DNA from: Chitinophagaceae bacterium
GTDB lineage: Bacteria > Bacteroidota > Bacteroidia > Chitinophagales > Chitinophagaceae
NCBI GenBank assembly: GCA_016720585.1
Contig: JADKKH010000011.1
Span: 1 to 43,881 of the forward strand
DNA length: 43,881 bases
Direction: 5' to 3'
How positions within the stretch are numbered: the stretch's first letter is position 1; each line of letters starts with the position of its first letter. The notes beneath the pieces are model-generated. The model ran no database searches. It saw only the letters and a list, made by a program, of their open reading frames with translations, and had not been told where the DNA came from. Shown here one piece after another: positions 19,132-28,773 of this stretch. The position numbers were made by a program, and so were the translations under genes.

Positions 19132-19356
19132 ATGAAAAACACATCAAAAGTACTGATCGCACTTGGAGCCGGATTGGCTATCGGTGGTGTATTGGGTGTT
19201 TTGTTTGCACCTGATAAAGGAACGGTGACCCGTCACAAAATTTCTGACAACGGTAAAAAACTAAAAGACCAGTTCAACCGAAAAGTAAAATTTGGCACCA
19301 AAAAAACAGAAGACGAGCTGATCCGGGTTAATGGTGAAATGGAAGAAGTGATCTGA
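19132..19356 (+). CDS. YtxH-like small membrane protein
   Basis: This is a 74-aa protein with a start at MKNTSKVLIALGAGLAIGGV; an upstream in-frame ATG at 19108 adds eight residues. It has one glycine-rich membrane segment followed by LGVLFAPDKGTVTRHKI, the hallmark GxLFAPxKG pattern of YtxH domains, then a charged helix. YtxH proteins are general-stress or envelope-associated. It leads a three-gene operon with the two next genes (23- and 4-bp gaps). Confidence 0.85.
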   Translation: MKNTSKVLIALGAGLAIGGVLGVLFAPDKGTVTRHKISDNGKKLKDQFNRKVKFGTKKTEDELIRVNGEMEEVI

Positions 19357-19379
19357 TGTAATAGTATTTAAAACAAACT

Positions 19380-19742
19380 ATGGCAGAAGATTTTAAAAAG
19401 GTAGAAACACTGGTTGATCAGTTCAGGGAGTATGTAAACACCAGGCTTTCGCAAGCAAAGTTATCCGTGGCGGAGAAGATTTCTAAAGTCGTCTCGGGAG
19501 TGATAGTTATGCTGATGGCGGCCCTGGTGTTTTTTTTATTCCTTGTATTGCTTAGTGTGGCCGGTGCAATTGCTATCGGGCAATGGGTGGGTAGTCTGTG
19601 GCTGGGCTTTGTTATCGTGGCGGGTCTGGTTCTATTAATCGGGCTGTTGTTATGGGCGGCAAGGGACCGGATACTGCGGATTCCGTTTATGAATACACTT
19701 ATTGAAGCTTTGTTTGAAAAAGACAACGATGAGGAAGATTAA
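19380..19742 (+). CDS. Holin-like (DUF1469 / phage holin III-type) membrane protein
   Basis: The 120-aa protein has a polar N-terminal helix, two closely spaced transmembrane segments (VSGVIVMLMAALVFFLFLVL; then LWLGFVIVAGLVLLIGLLLW) and a charged tail ending in acidic residues. This matches the DUF1469 / putative Actinobacteriophage-holin-III family, widely encoded on bacterial chromosomes beside YtxH-type genes. Such copies are thought to be stress or envelope proteins rather than lysis genes. Confidence 0.75.
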   Translation: MAEDFKKVETLVDQFREYVNTRLSQAKLSVAEKISKVVSGVIVMLMAALVFFLFLVLLSVAGAIAIGQWVGSLWLGFVIVAGLVLLIGLLLWAARDRILRIPFMNTLIEALFEKDNDEED

Positions 19743-19746
19743 ACAT

Positions 19747-20058
19747 ATGGAAGACATACAACGGGAAAAAATGCGGCTCCGCATATTGCAGCTGGAGCAG
19801 GAAAAAGCTATCCGGAACCACTGGAACGAAGTTAAAGAACAACTACAACCCGGCACCTTATTTAGAAATCAATTAGCCGAACTCAAACAAACCAAAAAGG
19901 AAGAGGGTAACCTGCTTTCCGTATTACTTAACTATGGGGCGGCTTATCTCAGCCACCGGCTTACTGAAAAAGCGGGACAAAAAATTGAATCAACCGTGCA
20001 GCAGGGATTGGAAAAGCTTACTGAAAAGATGAACACGGTGTTGAATAAAAAAAAATAA
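19747..20058 (+). CDS. Coiled-coil companion protein of the YtxH operon, 103 aa
   Basis: The start is taken at 19747 (MEDIQREKMRLRILQLEQEK), 4 bp after the holin-like stop; ATGs at 19702 and 19729 would overlap the previous gene. The first 70 residues form a charged helix, followed by a small apolar stretch (LLSVLLNYGAAYLSHRLTEK) and a helical tail. No named family is recognised, but similar third genes follow YtxH/holin-like genes in Bacteroidota. Confidence 0.65.
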   Translation: MEDIQREKMRLRILQLEQEKAIRNHWNEVKEQLQPGTLFRNQLAELKQTKKEEGNLLSVLLNYGAAYLSHRLTEKAGQKIESTVQQGLEKLTEKMNTVLNKKK

Positions 20059-20117
20059 TTATTTATAATCCGGTCTTCTTACAAAGTCTAACAACTTGCC
20101 ATAAATAAATAAGTTAT

Positions 20118-20146
20118 CTGAATGAAGTCCTGAGTTTACTTCAGGA
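20118..20146. terminator. Hairpin between convergent genes, probable bidirectional terminator
   Basis: TCCTGA ... TTCAGGA form a short stem around 20128-20146 between two convergent genes, with T-rich sequence on its right side. It overlaps the stop codon of the exporter gene on the minus strand. Confidence 0.4.
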
Positions 20147-21169
20147 TTCAGTTTTGTTTTCGATAAACTCATTGGTATAAATCCGGAAAAGTAAGATCAC
20201 ATAGTTGACAAGCAGTGGTCCGAAAATAAGCCCAATAAAACCAAACAGGCTTAATCCTACCAGTACACCCAGCACCGTAACCACCGGGTGAACATGTCCA
20301 AGCTTTTTTAACAAACTGATACGAGACAGGTAATCAATATTTCCCGTAACGATGAGACTGTATAAGAAAAGACCAGTGGCATTCCAGGTATCGCCGCTGG
20401 CATACATATAAATTACGAGTGGCACCCAGATGATCATGGTGCCAATAACGGGGAAAAAAGCAAATATTCCGGTCAGAAAACCCCATAACACAAAATCCTC
20501 CACTCCAAAAATTACATACCCGAGCGTAGCGGTTAATCCCTGGATGATGGAGATCAGCGGTATGCCCAGGGCACTGGCTTTTACCAGGCGCTTGGTTTCA
20601 GAAGCCAGCAGATCAATATTACTATGCTTCAAAGGAATTATCCGGCCCAGAAAAGATTCCATTTCCTTTCCATGAACCAACATATAATATAATAAAAAGA
20701 GCAGAATGCTCAGGTTGATGATCAGGTTGGCAGTGTCATTAACCAGCGTAGGTACAAAAGCCGTTAGTTTTTGTTCGAGGTTAGCCAGCGTATCATCGGA
20801 AATAAATGTGATTCCGGCTTTTTGCTGCACCTGGTCAATAGCTTCTTTGGCATTGTTGAGTGCCGAGGCCGGGTTATTCAAAAAAGGACGCACCTGTTTT
20901 TCCAGCAGGGTAAAAGTGAAGAAAACTAAAAGTAACAACAGGAGGAAAAAAACCAGCAGGTACAATCCTGCTGTCCATCCTTTTCTCCATTTCCGGTGAT
21001 ATACCAATTGAAAATAACTGCCGCGGCTGAGAATATACATCGTAAGTGCTCCCAGCAACCCCGGAAAAAAAACATAAAGCTCTTTAATGACCAGGTAGGT
21101 CATCAGCAGCAACAGGCCCAATATCATCACCTGCTTGATCTGGCTATTAAAAACGGGTGTTGACGGCAT
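20141..21169 (-). CDS. AI-2E family transporter
   Basis: This 342-aa protein has about eight membrane segments arranged as in the AI-2E (TqsA/PerM/YdiK) exporter family. Recognisable pieces are YYMLVHGKEMESFLGRIIPL, the strongly conserved central loop GIPLISIIQGLTATLGYVIF, and FPVIGTMIIWVPLVIYMYASG with VVTVLGVLVGLSLFGFIGLI near the end. Family members export quorum signals or other small molecules and some use ion gradients; the substrate here is unknown. Convergent with the YtxH operon. Confidence 0.85.
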   Translation of the reverse strand: MPSTPVFNSQIKQVMILGLLLLMTYLVIKELYVFFPGLLGALTMYILSRGSYFQLVYHRKWRKGWTAGLYLLVFFLLLLLLVFFTFTLLEKQVRPFLNNPASALNNAKEAIDQVQQKAGITFISDDTLANLEQKLTAFVPTLVNDTANLIINLSILLFLLYYMLVHGKEMESFLGRIIPLKHSNIDLLASETKRLVKASALGIPLISIIQGLTATLGYVIFGVEDFVLWGFLTGIFAFFPVIGTMIIWVPLVIYMYASGDTWNATGLFLYSLIVTGNIDYLSRISLLKKLGHVHPVVTVLGVLVGLSLFGFIGLIFGPLLVNYVILLFRIYTNEFIENKTES

Positions 21170-21317
21170 AAACTATAGATTAGGGATTGAAAAAATGCGC
21201 ACCCCTGTTTTAAAGAAAGGTATAGATATTAATAGCCGCTGTCGATCACAGTTATTGGTTGAAATAAGCCGGAAGATCAACTGAACTTTTTCAAATCACC
21301 TCCAGGTCCAAAATAAA

Positions 21318-21725
21318 TCAGTCATTTTCTTCAAAATGTAAATGCTGATGATGGGCACCCGCTGCTATATGCAGTGCAAATCCGGCTATGGCTGTGTCTT
21401 TCAAAATATTAATAAGGGCCATTTGTCTCATTTCTTTGTCGCCTGCATTCAAATAATTAGGCAGGTGAATGGTTACGATAAAAATAATCAGCATGACCAC
21501 CAGCAGGTAACTGGTGATCTTTACAAACTGGTTGGTTAAAAATGATAAACCCACCAGGATAAAGGCACTGCCTACAATATAGGCCCAGGTAATACCACCC
21601 ACCAATGAAAGGGGTACATATACCAACAGGTCCCGGGGGTATAAAAAATGGAAAACACCAAAAATGATCAGCACTACGGATAAAATGTAGATGGCAAATC
21701 GTGAAATAATGTGGTAATGTTTCAT
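21318..21725 (-). CDS. DoxX-like small membrane protein
   Basis: The 135-aa protein has four transmembrane segments, with the first helix ending in FGVFHFLYPRDLLVYVP and a third containing TNQFVKITSYLLVVMLIIF. The arrangement is that of DoxX-like proteins, whose functions vary. The C-terminus is His-rich (HIAAGAHHQHLHFEEND), which may bind metal. Transcribed alone toward the exporter gene. Confidence 0.65.
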   Translation of the reverse strand: MKHYHIISRFAIYILSVVLIIFGVFHFLYPRDLLVYVPLSLVGGITWAYIVGSAFILVGLSFLTNQFVKITSYLLVVMLIIFIVTIHLPNYLNAGDKEMRQMALINILKDTAIAGFALHIAAGAHHQHLHFEEND

Positions 21726-21979
21726 GACAAACAGTTTGGTTGTACTACAAGGTAAAACATACGGTTGTATTAACGCATGATTTCAGTATATTTTTTCCAT
21801 GACCTGAAGCAGGGAACAGGCTGTTTTCAGGCATCGTAACCCGGGTACAGGGTTGGCTTGGAAATACGGCCATCTATTATTAACCGGAAAAAGCGTTAGC
21901 AGAATGAAACCAGGTTAGCGGAAACAGGCAGCTGCAAATCAACTTTTGCGACAATAGGATATTAGCACCAGTATGCTTT

Positions 21980-22423
21980 TTAATTAGGTTTGGTTTCAAA
22001 AACCTGTTTGGTGCTTTGCACGGTTCCCCCGCTTGAAATAGCATAGGCAGTAACATAATACTTTGTTCCAGGTAGGAGGCCGGTCAATTTTGTTTTATAA
22101 TCATTCCCGGTGGTGGCTCTTCCGATAAATTTTTTGGGCGGTCCCGCAGGCGCTTTGGTCAGGGGGATCTTCGACACATTGGCCCCGGTTTCAGTTATCC
22201 TGATCTTGTCATCGCCGGTATTGATCACCCGGACATTGTAGTTGAAGTCTGCAGTCGTAGAAGAAATATTCTCTATACTATTTATAGTTACGATTACTTC
22301 TGAAAAATAAGAGACAGACACCCGGCTGGCATATCCTCGTGTGTTATAAGAACTAAACACGACACTGCTTATTGAAATAATAAACATGAAGGCGAGGTAT
22401 AAAAAGACTGATTTGGTTTTCAT
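21980..22423 (-). CDS. Secreted protein with a fibronectin-type-III-like domain
   Basis: This 147-aa protein has a signal peptide (residues about 1-24, hydrophobic core YLAFMFIISISSVVF). The rest is one beta-rich domain ending LTGLLPGTKYYVTAYAISSG and FETKPN, the usual end of a fibronectin-type-III-like repeat. It has no catalytic motif and is probably a small surface or periplasmic adhesion-type protein. Confidence 0.65.
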   Translation of the reverse strand: MKTKSVFLYLAFMFIISISSVVFSSYNTRGYASRVSVSYFSEVIVTINSIENISSTTADFNYNVRVINTGDDKIRITETGANVSKIPLTKAPAGPPKKFIGRATTGNDYKTKLTGLLPGTKYYVTAYAISSGGTVQSTKQVFETKPN

Positions 22424-22581
22424 GATTTTATCTTTAAAATTTTTATAACCATTTTTCCTGGTGTAAGGTAGACCTGCATAATAGCGGAAAACAATTATAC
22501 TGATTAGCCGGTAGTATGATTTTGATCAGTCTTATCATGTATCGGTTTAGCGACAACACAATCCATTGTATCTTCAACCCT

Positions 22582-23658
22582 ATGAAGAAAATACTACTGG
22601 CTTGTTTGCTTTTCGGTCAACTCAGCACTTTTGCCCAACCCAATAATAAAGTCATTGCCTACTATACCGGCAATGGGGAAACGATCCAGCAATACCCCGT
22701 CGGGAAGCTTACCCATATCATTTATAGTTTCCTGAAAATTCAAAATGACACACTCACCTTTCATAACGAACAGCAACGAAAGACGCTGACGCAACTGGTA
22801 CTATTGAAAAAAAATTTTCCAAACCTCAGGATCATGGTTTCTGTGGGCGGCTGGGGCGGCTGTTCTTTTTGCTCTGCTTTATTTGCATCACCAGCACATC
22901 GCATCAATTTTGCCAAAAGTACCGTGGCCTTATTTAAACAATATGCTATTGATGGTCTGGACCTGGATTGGGAATATCCCGGCATCGAAGGCTTTCCGGG
23001 TCATACCTATGATACAGCCGATAAAGAGCATTTCACGGAACTGGTTAAAGCGCTCCGGCAGGAAATGAAAAAGGACTACCTGCTCAGTTTTGCAGCCGGT
23101 GGATTTGAAAAATACCTTCGGGAATCGATTGATTGGGATGCAGTAATTCCCCAGGTGGATTTTGTTAACCTGATGACTTACGATCTGGTGGGTGGTTACA
23201 GTACAGTCACCGGTCATCATACGCCACTTAATGATTACAGACCCGGGCAGGAGTCCACCCAAAAATGTGTGAGCTGGTTACTGAATAAAAAAGTACCAGC
23301 TGAAAAACTGGTTATTGGCGCAGCTTTTTACGCCAGGGTTTGGGAACAGGTTGCTAACAGCAATAACGGTTTGTATCAAACGGGAAAATTTAAACAGGGC
23401 GTATCCTTTAAAAATTTTTCAACCTATTTCAGTGATAGTTCCGGGTTTCACTATTACTGGGATAAAAAAGCAAAAGCCCCTTATCAATACAACCCGGGCA
23501 AAAAACTATTCGCCACTTTTGATGATAAACGCTCCATCCGGGAAAAAGCAAAATTCATCCGCCGGAAAAAATTGGGAGGAATTATGTTCTGGGAACTATC
23601 TGATGATCAGCCGGCAAATGGATTAGTGGAAGAAATTGGTAAAATGTTGGCGCAATAA
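22582..23658 (+). CDS. Secreted GH18 chitinase
   Basis: The 358-aa protein starts at 22582 (MKKILLACLLFGQLSTFAQP, a signal peptide); an upstream in-frame ATG at 22516 would add 22 residues before it. The GH18 barrel is complete: SxGG-type strand RIMVSVGGWGG and the catalytic DGLDLDWEYP (Asp124-Asp127-Asp129-Glu131), then VDFVNLMTYDLVG and the late IMFWELSDDQP. Glu131 is the acid and substrate-assisted hydrolysis of chitin or related N-acetylglucosamine polymers is expected. A carbohydrate-binding module is absent. Confidence 0.9.
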   Translation: MKKILLACLLFGQLSTFAQPNNKVIAYYTGNGETIQQYPVGKLTHIIYSFLKIQNDTLTFHNEQQRKTLTQLVLLKKNFPNLRIMVSVGGWGGCSFCSALFASPAHRINFAKSTVALFKQYAIDGLDLDWEYPGIEGFPGHTYDTADKEHFTELVKALRQEMKKDYLLSFAAGGFEKYLRESIDWDAVIPQVDFVNLMTYDLVGGYSTVTGHHTPLNDYRPGQESTQKCVSWLLNKKVPAEKLVIGAAFYARVWEQVANSNNGLYQTGKFKQGVSFKNFSTYFSDSSGFHYYWDKKAKAPYQYNPGKKLFATFDDKRSIREKAKFIRRKKLGGIMFWELSDDQPANGLVEEIGKMLAQ

Positions 23659-23814
23659 TTTTTTTAGTAGTACCCGGACGGATGAAATCCCGGAAACCCT
23701 TTATAAAAAAACATTTAAACACGATTTTATTACTTTACCTTAGAAATCCAGTTGATATTTACTGCCCGTATTTTCATTTTAGCATTGATTAAACAACAGC
23801 CATAATTATTTTTT

Positions 23815-26800
23815 ATGAAGTATTTCAAAACAACAGCCCTGCCATTATTTCTTTTTCTTGTAAGCCTTCCGGTAACCTTGTTTGCGATCGATCCAAACGA
23901 TACCCGGATGCTTTCACAGCCAACCATCAGTGCCGGTCATGTTGCATTTATCTATGCAGAAGACCTCTGGGTAGCTAACAAAGACGGTTCGCAACCCCGA
24001 CGCCTGACCGTTGATGAAGGAATTGAATCAAATCCCCTGTTTTCACCGGATGGAAAAACGATTGCCTTCAATGCCGAATATGATGGCAATACAGATGTGT
24101 TCATTGTACCCGTGGAGGGAGGAATTCCAACACGGTTGACCTGGCATCCTTCTCCTGATATCGTTCGTGGTTTTTCCAGCGATGGCAAATCGGTATTGTT
24201 TGCTTCACAAAGCGCAACATTCTCCAATCGTTATGCACAATTATATACGGTGCCCCTGGGCGGTGGCATGCCCACCCAGTTGGAAATACCCAATGCCTTC
24301 TGGGCTACTTATTCTCCCGACGGAAAACAGATGGCGTATAATCCTATCAGTGATGCCTTCCGGCAATGGAAACATTACCGGGGTGGATCCATATCGGTAA
24401 TCTGGATCTATTCTTTTGGGGATCATGTTACCATCAAAATTCCACAGCCTGCGGGGGGATGCAATGATGTTAACCCTATGTGGGTGGGCAATACCATTTA
24501 TTTCAGGAGCGACCGTAATGGAGAATTTAATTTATTTTCCTATAACACCGCTTCTAAAAAAATTGATCAGCTGACTAATTTTAAAGATTTTCCTATCCTG
24601 AATGCTTCCGCCGGAAATGGGATCATTGTTTTTGAACAAGCGGGTTATTTACATACATTTTCACCGGGTGAATCATCCACGAAAAAATTAAAGATCGGAA
24701 TTGCTGCCGACCTGCTGGAGTTAAGACCCCGTTTTGTAAAGGGAACAAAATATATCCGGAGTGCAGATATTTCTCCGACGGGACAACGGGCCATATTTGA
24801 TTTCCGGGGAGATATTATTACGGTGCCTGTAGAAAAAGGCGACCCCCGTAATCTTACACAAACGACTTCGGCACATGAAAAATTTCCTGCCTGGTCACCG
24901 GATGGGAAATCGATCGCTTATTTCTCCGATGCTTCCGGCGAATACCAGCTTCATATAAAATCACAGGATGGAAAAGGAGATGCGAAATCATTCAAATTGA
25001 ATGGCACGGGATTTTATGCCTATACAAAATGGTCGCCGGATAGTAAGAAAATAAGTTTTTCGGATAACGGCCGTAATCTCTATGTGCTGGATGTTGCTTC
25101 CGGAGCCATCACTAAAATTGACGGGGATGAATTATATGTGCCCGGTCCTTTCCGGAATTTATTTGGCGACTGGTCATCTGATTCCAAATGGATCGCTTAT
25201 ACCAAAGTAACCGAAACGCAATTCAGACGGATCTTTCTTTATTCCATCGATCAGCAAAAATCATTTGCCCTGACTGATGGATTAAGTGATGCTTCTGAAC
25301 CCATATTTGATAAGGGAGGTAAATACCTGTACTTTTTTGCCTCTACCGATGCTGGCCCTGTGCTTAACTGGTTTGACCAGTCGAACGCAGATATGCGGTC
25401 CACCAATTCTATTTATTTGGTGACCCTGCAAAATTCAACCATCTCTCCTTTTGCAAAAGAGAGTGATGAAGAAAAAATAAAAGAACCGGTTGACACCTCT
25501 AAAACAAAAAAAGAAACGGCCCCGGCTGCAGATAAAAAAACGGGGTCGCTTACCATTGATTGGGACGGGATTCAAAACAGGATTATTGACCTCCCCATAA
25601 AAGCGGGTAGTTATGACCAGTTGGGAATGGGAAAAGAGGATGAGTTATTATATATCTCTTCTTCCAATGATAACCCGGGTCCCGGCATGCTGCATAAATA
25701 TGATATTAAAAAGCGTAAGGATAATGAAGTGTTTGAAATGGATGGCTATTTGCTTTCTGCAGACGGTAAAAAAATGTTATATGTGAAAGGACCCAGCTGG
25801 GGAATCAGTAATGCGGGTGAAAAAGGAGAGCCGGGAAAAGGGATTTTGAATACTTCAGACATCCAGGTTAAAATAGAACCAACAGCCGAGTGGCCCCAGA
25901 TATTTAATGAAGCCTGGCGCGTTAACCGGGATTATTTTTATGACCCGGGTATGCATGGTGCCAACTGGCTGGCCATGAAAAAGAAATATGAAGTTTTTCT
26001 GCCTGACCTCGCCTGTCGCAGAGATCTGAATACCCTGATCCAGTGGATGTGCAGTGAACTGGTCGTAGGCCATCATCGTGTTACCGATGCAGGAGATGTG
26101 TTGAATACGCCGGAAAGAGTGGGCGGTGGTTTATTAGGAGCGGATTACACCGTGGATAAAAATCGTTACCGTATTAAGAAAATTTATGGTGGACTAAACT
26201 GGAATCCGAATTTAAGATCGCCCCTGACAGAACCGGGAGTAAATGCCAAAGAAGGCGATTACCTGCTGGCAGTAAATGGAAAAGAAGTTACGGCAGCAGA
26301 CAACCTGTATCGTTTTTTTGAAAATACGGCTGGTAAGATTGTAGAGTTAACCATCGGCAGTACCCCTGATAATAATGGATCCAGAGTAGTAAAAGTGGTT
26401 CCTGTTGCAAACGAATTTGCGTTGCGTAACCGGGATTGGGTGGAAGGCAACCTGAAAAAAGTAAACGATGCCACCAATGGCCAGGTAGCTTATGTGTATG
26501 TACCCAATACAGCCGGACTGGGTCATGAATATTTTAAAAGATATTTCTTTCCGCAGGCCAATAAAAAAGCCATCATCATAGATGAACGTTTTAATGGTGG
26601 TGGTTCACTGGCAGATTATTATATCGATATTTTACAAAGACCTTACCAGGCTCATTGGAATATGCGTTATGGCAAAGATTTAAAATCACCCAGCGCTTCA
26701 ATCCAGGGACCGAAAGTGATGATCATTGATGAAACAGCCGGTTCAGGCGGTGATATGCTTCCGTGGATGTTCCGGAAATTTAAAGTAGGTACGCTTGTTG

Positions 26801-27084
26801 GTAAACGCACCTGGGGAGGTCTTGTAGGTATATTAGGATTTCCTGAATTTATAGATGGCGGCGGTGTAACTGCACCCAATGTGGCCATATGGACCAAAGA
26901 TGGTTTTGTGGTAGAGAATGAAGGCGTAGCTCCGGATGTGGAAGTAGAACAATGGCCGGCCGATGTGATCAAAGGAAAAGACCCGCAATTGGAAAAAGCC
27001 ATTGAGATCGCCTTAAAAGAATTGGAAAAAAATCCGCCGGAACAACCCAAGCGGCCAATTTATCCGAATAAAGTAAAAAATTAA
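23815..27084 (+). CDS. Secreted tricorn-type S41 protease
   Basis: The 1089-aa protein has a signal peptide (MKYFKTTALPLFLFLVSLPV), beta-propeller repeats rich in SPDGK motifs (about residues 35-560), an acidic Lys/Glu/Pro linker (about 545-580), a C1-type helical domain, a PDZ domain (about 770-860) and the C-terminal S41 serine-protease domain. The catalytic nucleophile is Ser977 in ETAGSGGDMLPW and a His pair at 753-754 (VVGHHRVTD) supplies the general base. Tricorn proteases degrade peptides; this is a periplasmic copy, probably for peptide nutrition or quality control. Start is the only ATG giving the signal. Confidence 0.9.
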   Translation: MKYFKTTALPLFLFLVSLPVTLFAIDPNDTRMLSQPTISAGHVAFIYAEDLWVANKDGSQPRRLTVDEGIESNPLFSPDGKTIAFNAEYDGNTDVFIVPVEGGIPTRLTWHPSPDIVRGFSSDGKSVLFASQSATFSNRYAQLYTVPLGGGMPTQLEIPNAFWATYSPDGKQMAYNPISDAFRQWKHYRGGSISVIWIYSFGDHVTIKIPQPAGGCNDVNPMWVGNTIYFRSDRNGEFNLFSYNTASKKIDQLTNFKDFPILNASAGNGIIVFEQAGYLHTFSPGESSTKKLKIGIAADLLELRPRFVKGTKYIRSADISPTGQRAIFDFRGDIITVPVEKGDPRNLTQTTSAHEKFPAWSPDGKSIAYFSDASGEYQLHIKSQDGKGDAKSFKLNGTGFYAYTKWSPDSKKISFSDNGRNLYVLDVASGAITKIDGDELYVPGPFRNLFGDWSSDSKWIAYTKVTETQFRRIFLYSIDQQKSFALTDGLSDASEPIFDKGGKYLYFFASTDAGPVLNWFDQSNADMRSTNSIYLVTLQNSTISPFAKESDEEKIKEPVDTSKTKKETAPAADKKTGSLTIDWDGIQNRIIDLPIKAGSYDQLGMGKEDELLYISSSNDNPGPGMLHKYDIKKRKDNEVFEMDGYLLSADGKKMLYVKGPSWGISNAGEKGEPGKGILNTSDIQVKIEPTAEWPQIFNEAWRVNRDYFYDPGMHGANWLAMKKKYEVFLPDLACRRDLNTLIQWMCSELVVGHHRVTDAGDVLNTPERVGGGLLGADYTVDKNRYRIKKIYGGLNWNPNLRSPLTEPGVNAKEGDYLLAVNGKEVTAADNLYRFFENTAGKIVELTIGSTPDNNGSRVVKVVPVANEFALRNRDWVEGNLKKVNDATNGQVAYVYVPNTAGLGHEYFKRYFFPQANKKAIIIDERFNGGGSLADYYIDILQRPYQAHWNMRYGKDLKSPSASIQGPKVMIIDETAGSGGDMLPWMFRKFKVGTLVGKRTWGGLVGILGFPEFIDGGGVTAPNVAIWTKDGFVVENEGVAPDVEVEQWPADVIKGKDPQLEKAIEIALKELEKNPPEQPKRPIYPNKVKN

Positions 27085-27129
27085 ATCATCCTTATCAAAT
27101 GAGGCTGTCTCGAAAATGATAACCCATTT

Positions 27130-27351
27130 TTATTTTCTTTTGCGTAGCATATAGAGATAAAGACTTTCCACTTTTTTTCTGGCCCAGGGTGTTTTTCTTA
27201 AAAAAGTTAAACTCGATTTTATACTGGGATTGCTTTTAAAACAGTTGATATTGATTTGCTGTGCCAGTTCCTCCCAGCCAAAATAAGTTACTAATTCGGT
27301 TACTATGACTTCTAAAGTTTTGCCGTGAAGAGGATCTTTGGAGGGCAGCAT
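27130..27351 (-). CDS. VF530 family DNA-binding protein
   Basis: This 73-aa protein matches the VF530 (DUF2132) family: KDPLHGKTLEVIVTELVTYF then QININCFKSNPSIKSSLTFL and the basic WARKKVESLYLYMLRKR end. It is a small helical DNA-binding protein, function unresolved. It lies 3 bp downstream of the RNA helicase stop on the same strand, so the two are probably co-transcribed, which hints at a nucleic-acid role. Confidence 0.9.
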   Translation of the reverse strand: MLPSKDPLHGKTLEVIVTELVTYFGWEELAQQININCFKSNPSIKSSLTFLRKTPWARKKVESLYLYMLRKRK

Positions 27352-27354
27352 GAA

Positions 27355-28689
27355 TTATTTTTTTTTCTTAGCGCCCCGCTTAATGGGCTTGCCATATTTT
27401 TGCATCATCCGGTCTTTATGCTTTACAATAACATTCACTTTTCTGTTTTTGGCTGATTTTTCATGAAAAGCCGGTCCCACTTCTTCTTTTTTAGGCAATT
27501 TATCCGGGAAGGTCTTCATGTAAATTTTGGGCTTCTCGTCTTCTGTTAATTCAGTGGAAATAACCAGGCTGTCTGTTAAAGGAATTATCGGAACCCGGTA
27601 CTTCATCAGATCTTCTATAGCCGTTAACATCGGTTTTTCTTTTTCAGTAATAAAACTGATGGCTATTCCTTTTTTATCGGCCCGGCCCGTTCTGCCGATC
27701 CGGTGTATATAATTCTCGGGGACTTCCGGTATATCAAAATTGATCACATGCGATACTTCGGCAACATCTATACCTCTTGCTACAATATCTGTGGCAATAA
27801 TAAAGCGGTAATTACCTTCCTTGAATTGCTTCACCGTATTAAACCGGTGGTTCTGTTCCTTGTTCGAATGTATTACACCGGCCGTTCCCGGAAATTTGGT
27901 TTCCAGCTGCTCATATAACTGATCGGCTAATTGTTTGGTGGCCACAAACACCAATACTTTGGTCATGGATGCATCCTCGGATAATAATAATTCCAGCAGG
28001 TTCACTTTCGTATAAAAATTGGGAACTTCATATACACTCTGTATAATATTCTCCAGGGGTGTTCCGGTGGGGGCCGCTTCTACCCGTACAGGGTTATTAA
28101 AATACAATTCGATAAGTGCTTCCACATCTTCCGTCATCGTTGCTGAAAATAAAAGGTTCTGCCGCCGGGGAGGTAAAAAATCCAGGATGTTTTTTAATTG
28201 TGTACGAAATCCCAGGTTCAGCATTTCATCTACTTCATCAATGACCAGCTTCTTGATCATTTTTGTTTTAAAGGCACCGTTCATGGCCAGATCATAAAGC
28301 CTGCCCGGTGTGGCCACCAATACATCCAATCCCTTCAGGACTTCGGCCTGCTGTGTATTGATATTTGTTCCTCCGTATACTCCCACAACGACAAGGTTCA
28401 TATAGGAGGTTAAGGCTTTTACGGCTTCTACTACCTGTGTTACCAGTTCCCGGGTTGGAACAAGAATAAGCACCTGGGGTGATTTATCCTTACTGAATTT
28501 CCATTGCCTGAGGCAGGGGAGTAAATACGCAAAGGTTTTACCGGTACCCGTTTGCGCAATGCCACACACATCCCGACCGGACATCACGACAGAAAAAACC
28601 CGGTGTTGTATGGTAGTTGGAGTTGTATATCCAAGATCATCCAGCGCCGTGAGCAACGGGGTGTTTAAATTTAATTCAGCAAATGTCAT
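27355..28689 (-). CDS. DEAD-box RNA helicase (RhlE-like) with a DEVD motif II
   Basis: The 444-aa helicase has a Q motif region (TPTTIQHRVF), motif I AQTGTGKT (45-52), TPGR (127-130), motif II DEVD (151-154), SAT (182-184), and the RecA-2 motifs VATKQLADQ, ARGIDV and HRIGRTGR. Motif II is DEVD rather than the canonical DEAD; DEVD occurs in some DEAD-box branches of Bacteroidota and keeps the metal-binding Asp/Glu. A basic C-terminal tail ending KKKK probably binds RNA. RNA remodelling or ribosome assembly, often cold-related, is likely. The VF530 gene follows. Confidence 0.9.
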   Translation of the reverse strand: MTFAELNLNTPLLTALDDLGYTTPTTIQHRVFSVVMSGRDVCGIAQTGTGKTFAYLLPCLRQWKFSKDKSPQVLILVPTRELVTQVVEAVKALTSYMNLVVVGVYGGTNINTQQAEVLKGLDVLVATPGRLYDLAMNGAFKTKMIKKLVIDEVDEMLNLGFRTQLKNILDFLPPRRQNLLFSATMTEDVEALIELYFNNPVRVEAAPTGTPLENIIQSVYEVPNFYTKVNLLELLLSEDASMTKVLVFVATKQLADQLYEQLETKFPGTAGVIHSNKEQNHRFNTVKQFKEGNYRFIIATDIVARGIDVAEVSHVINFDIPEVPENYIHRIGRTGRADKKGIAISFITEKEKPMLTAIEDLMKYRVPIIPLTDSLVISTELTEDEKPKIYMKTFPDKLPKKEEVGPAFHEKSAKNRKVNVIVKHKDRMMQKYGKPIKRGAKKKK

Positions 28690-28773
28690 ACTTGTAAAAA
28701 GTGAATGGCAAAGGTAGTTTTAAAATTTCCGGCAGGTTTTAATATAGGGTTGTTTATTGACAATTAATATTTT

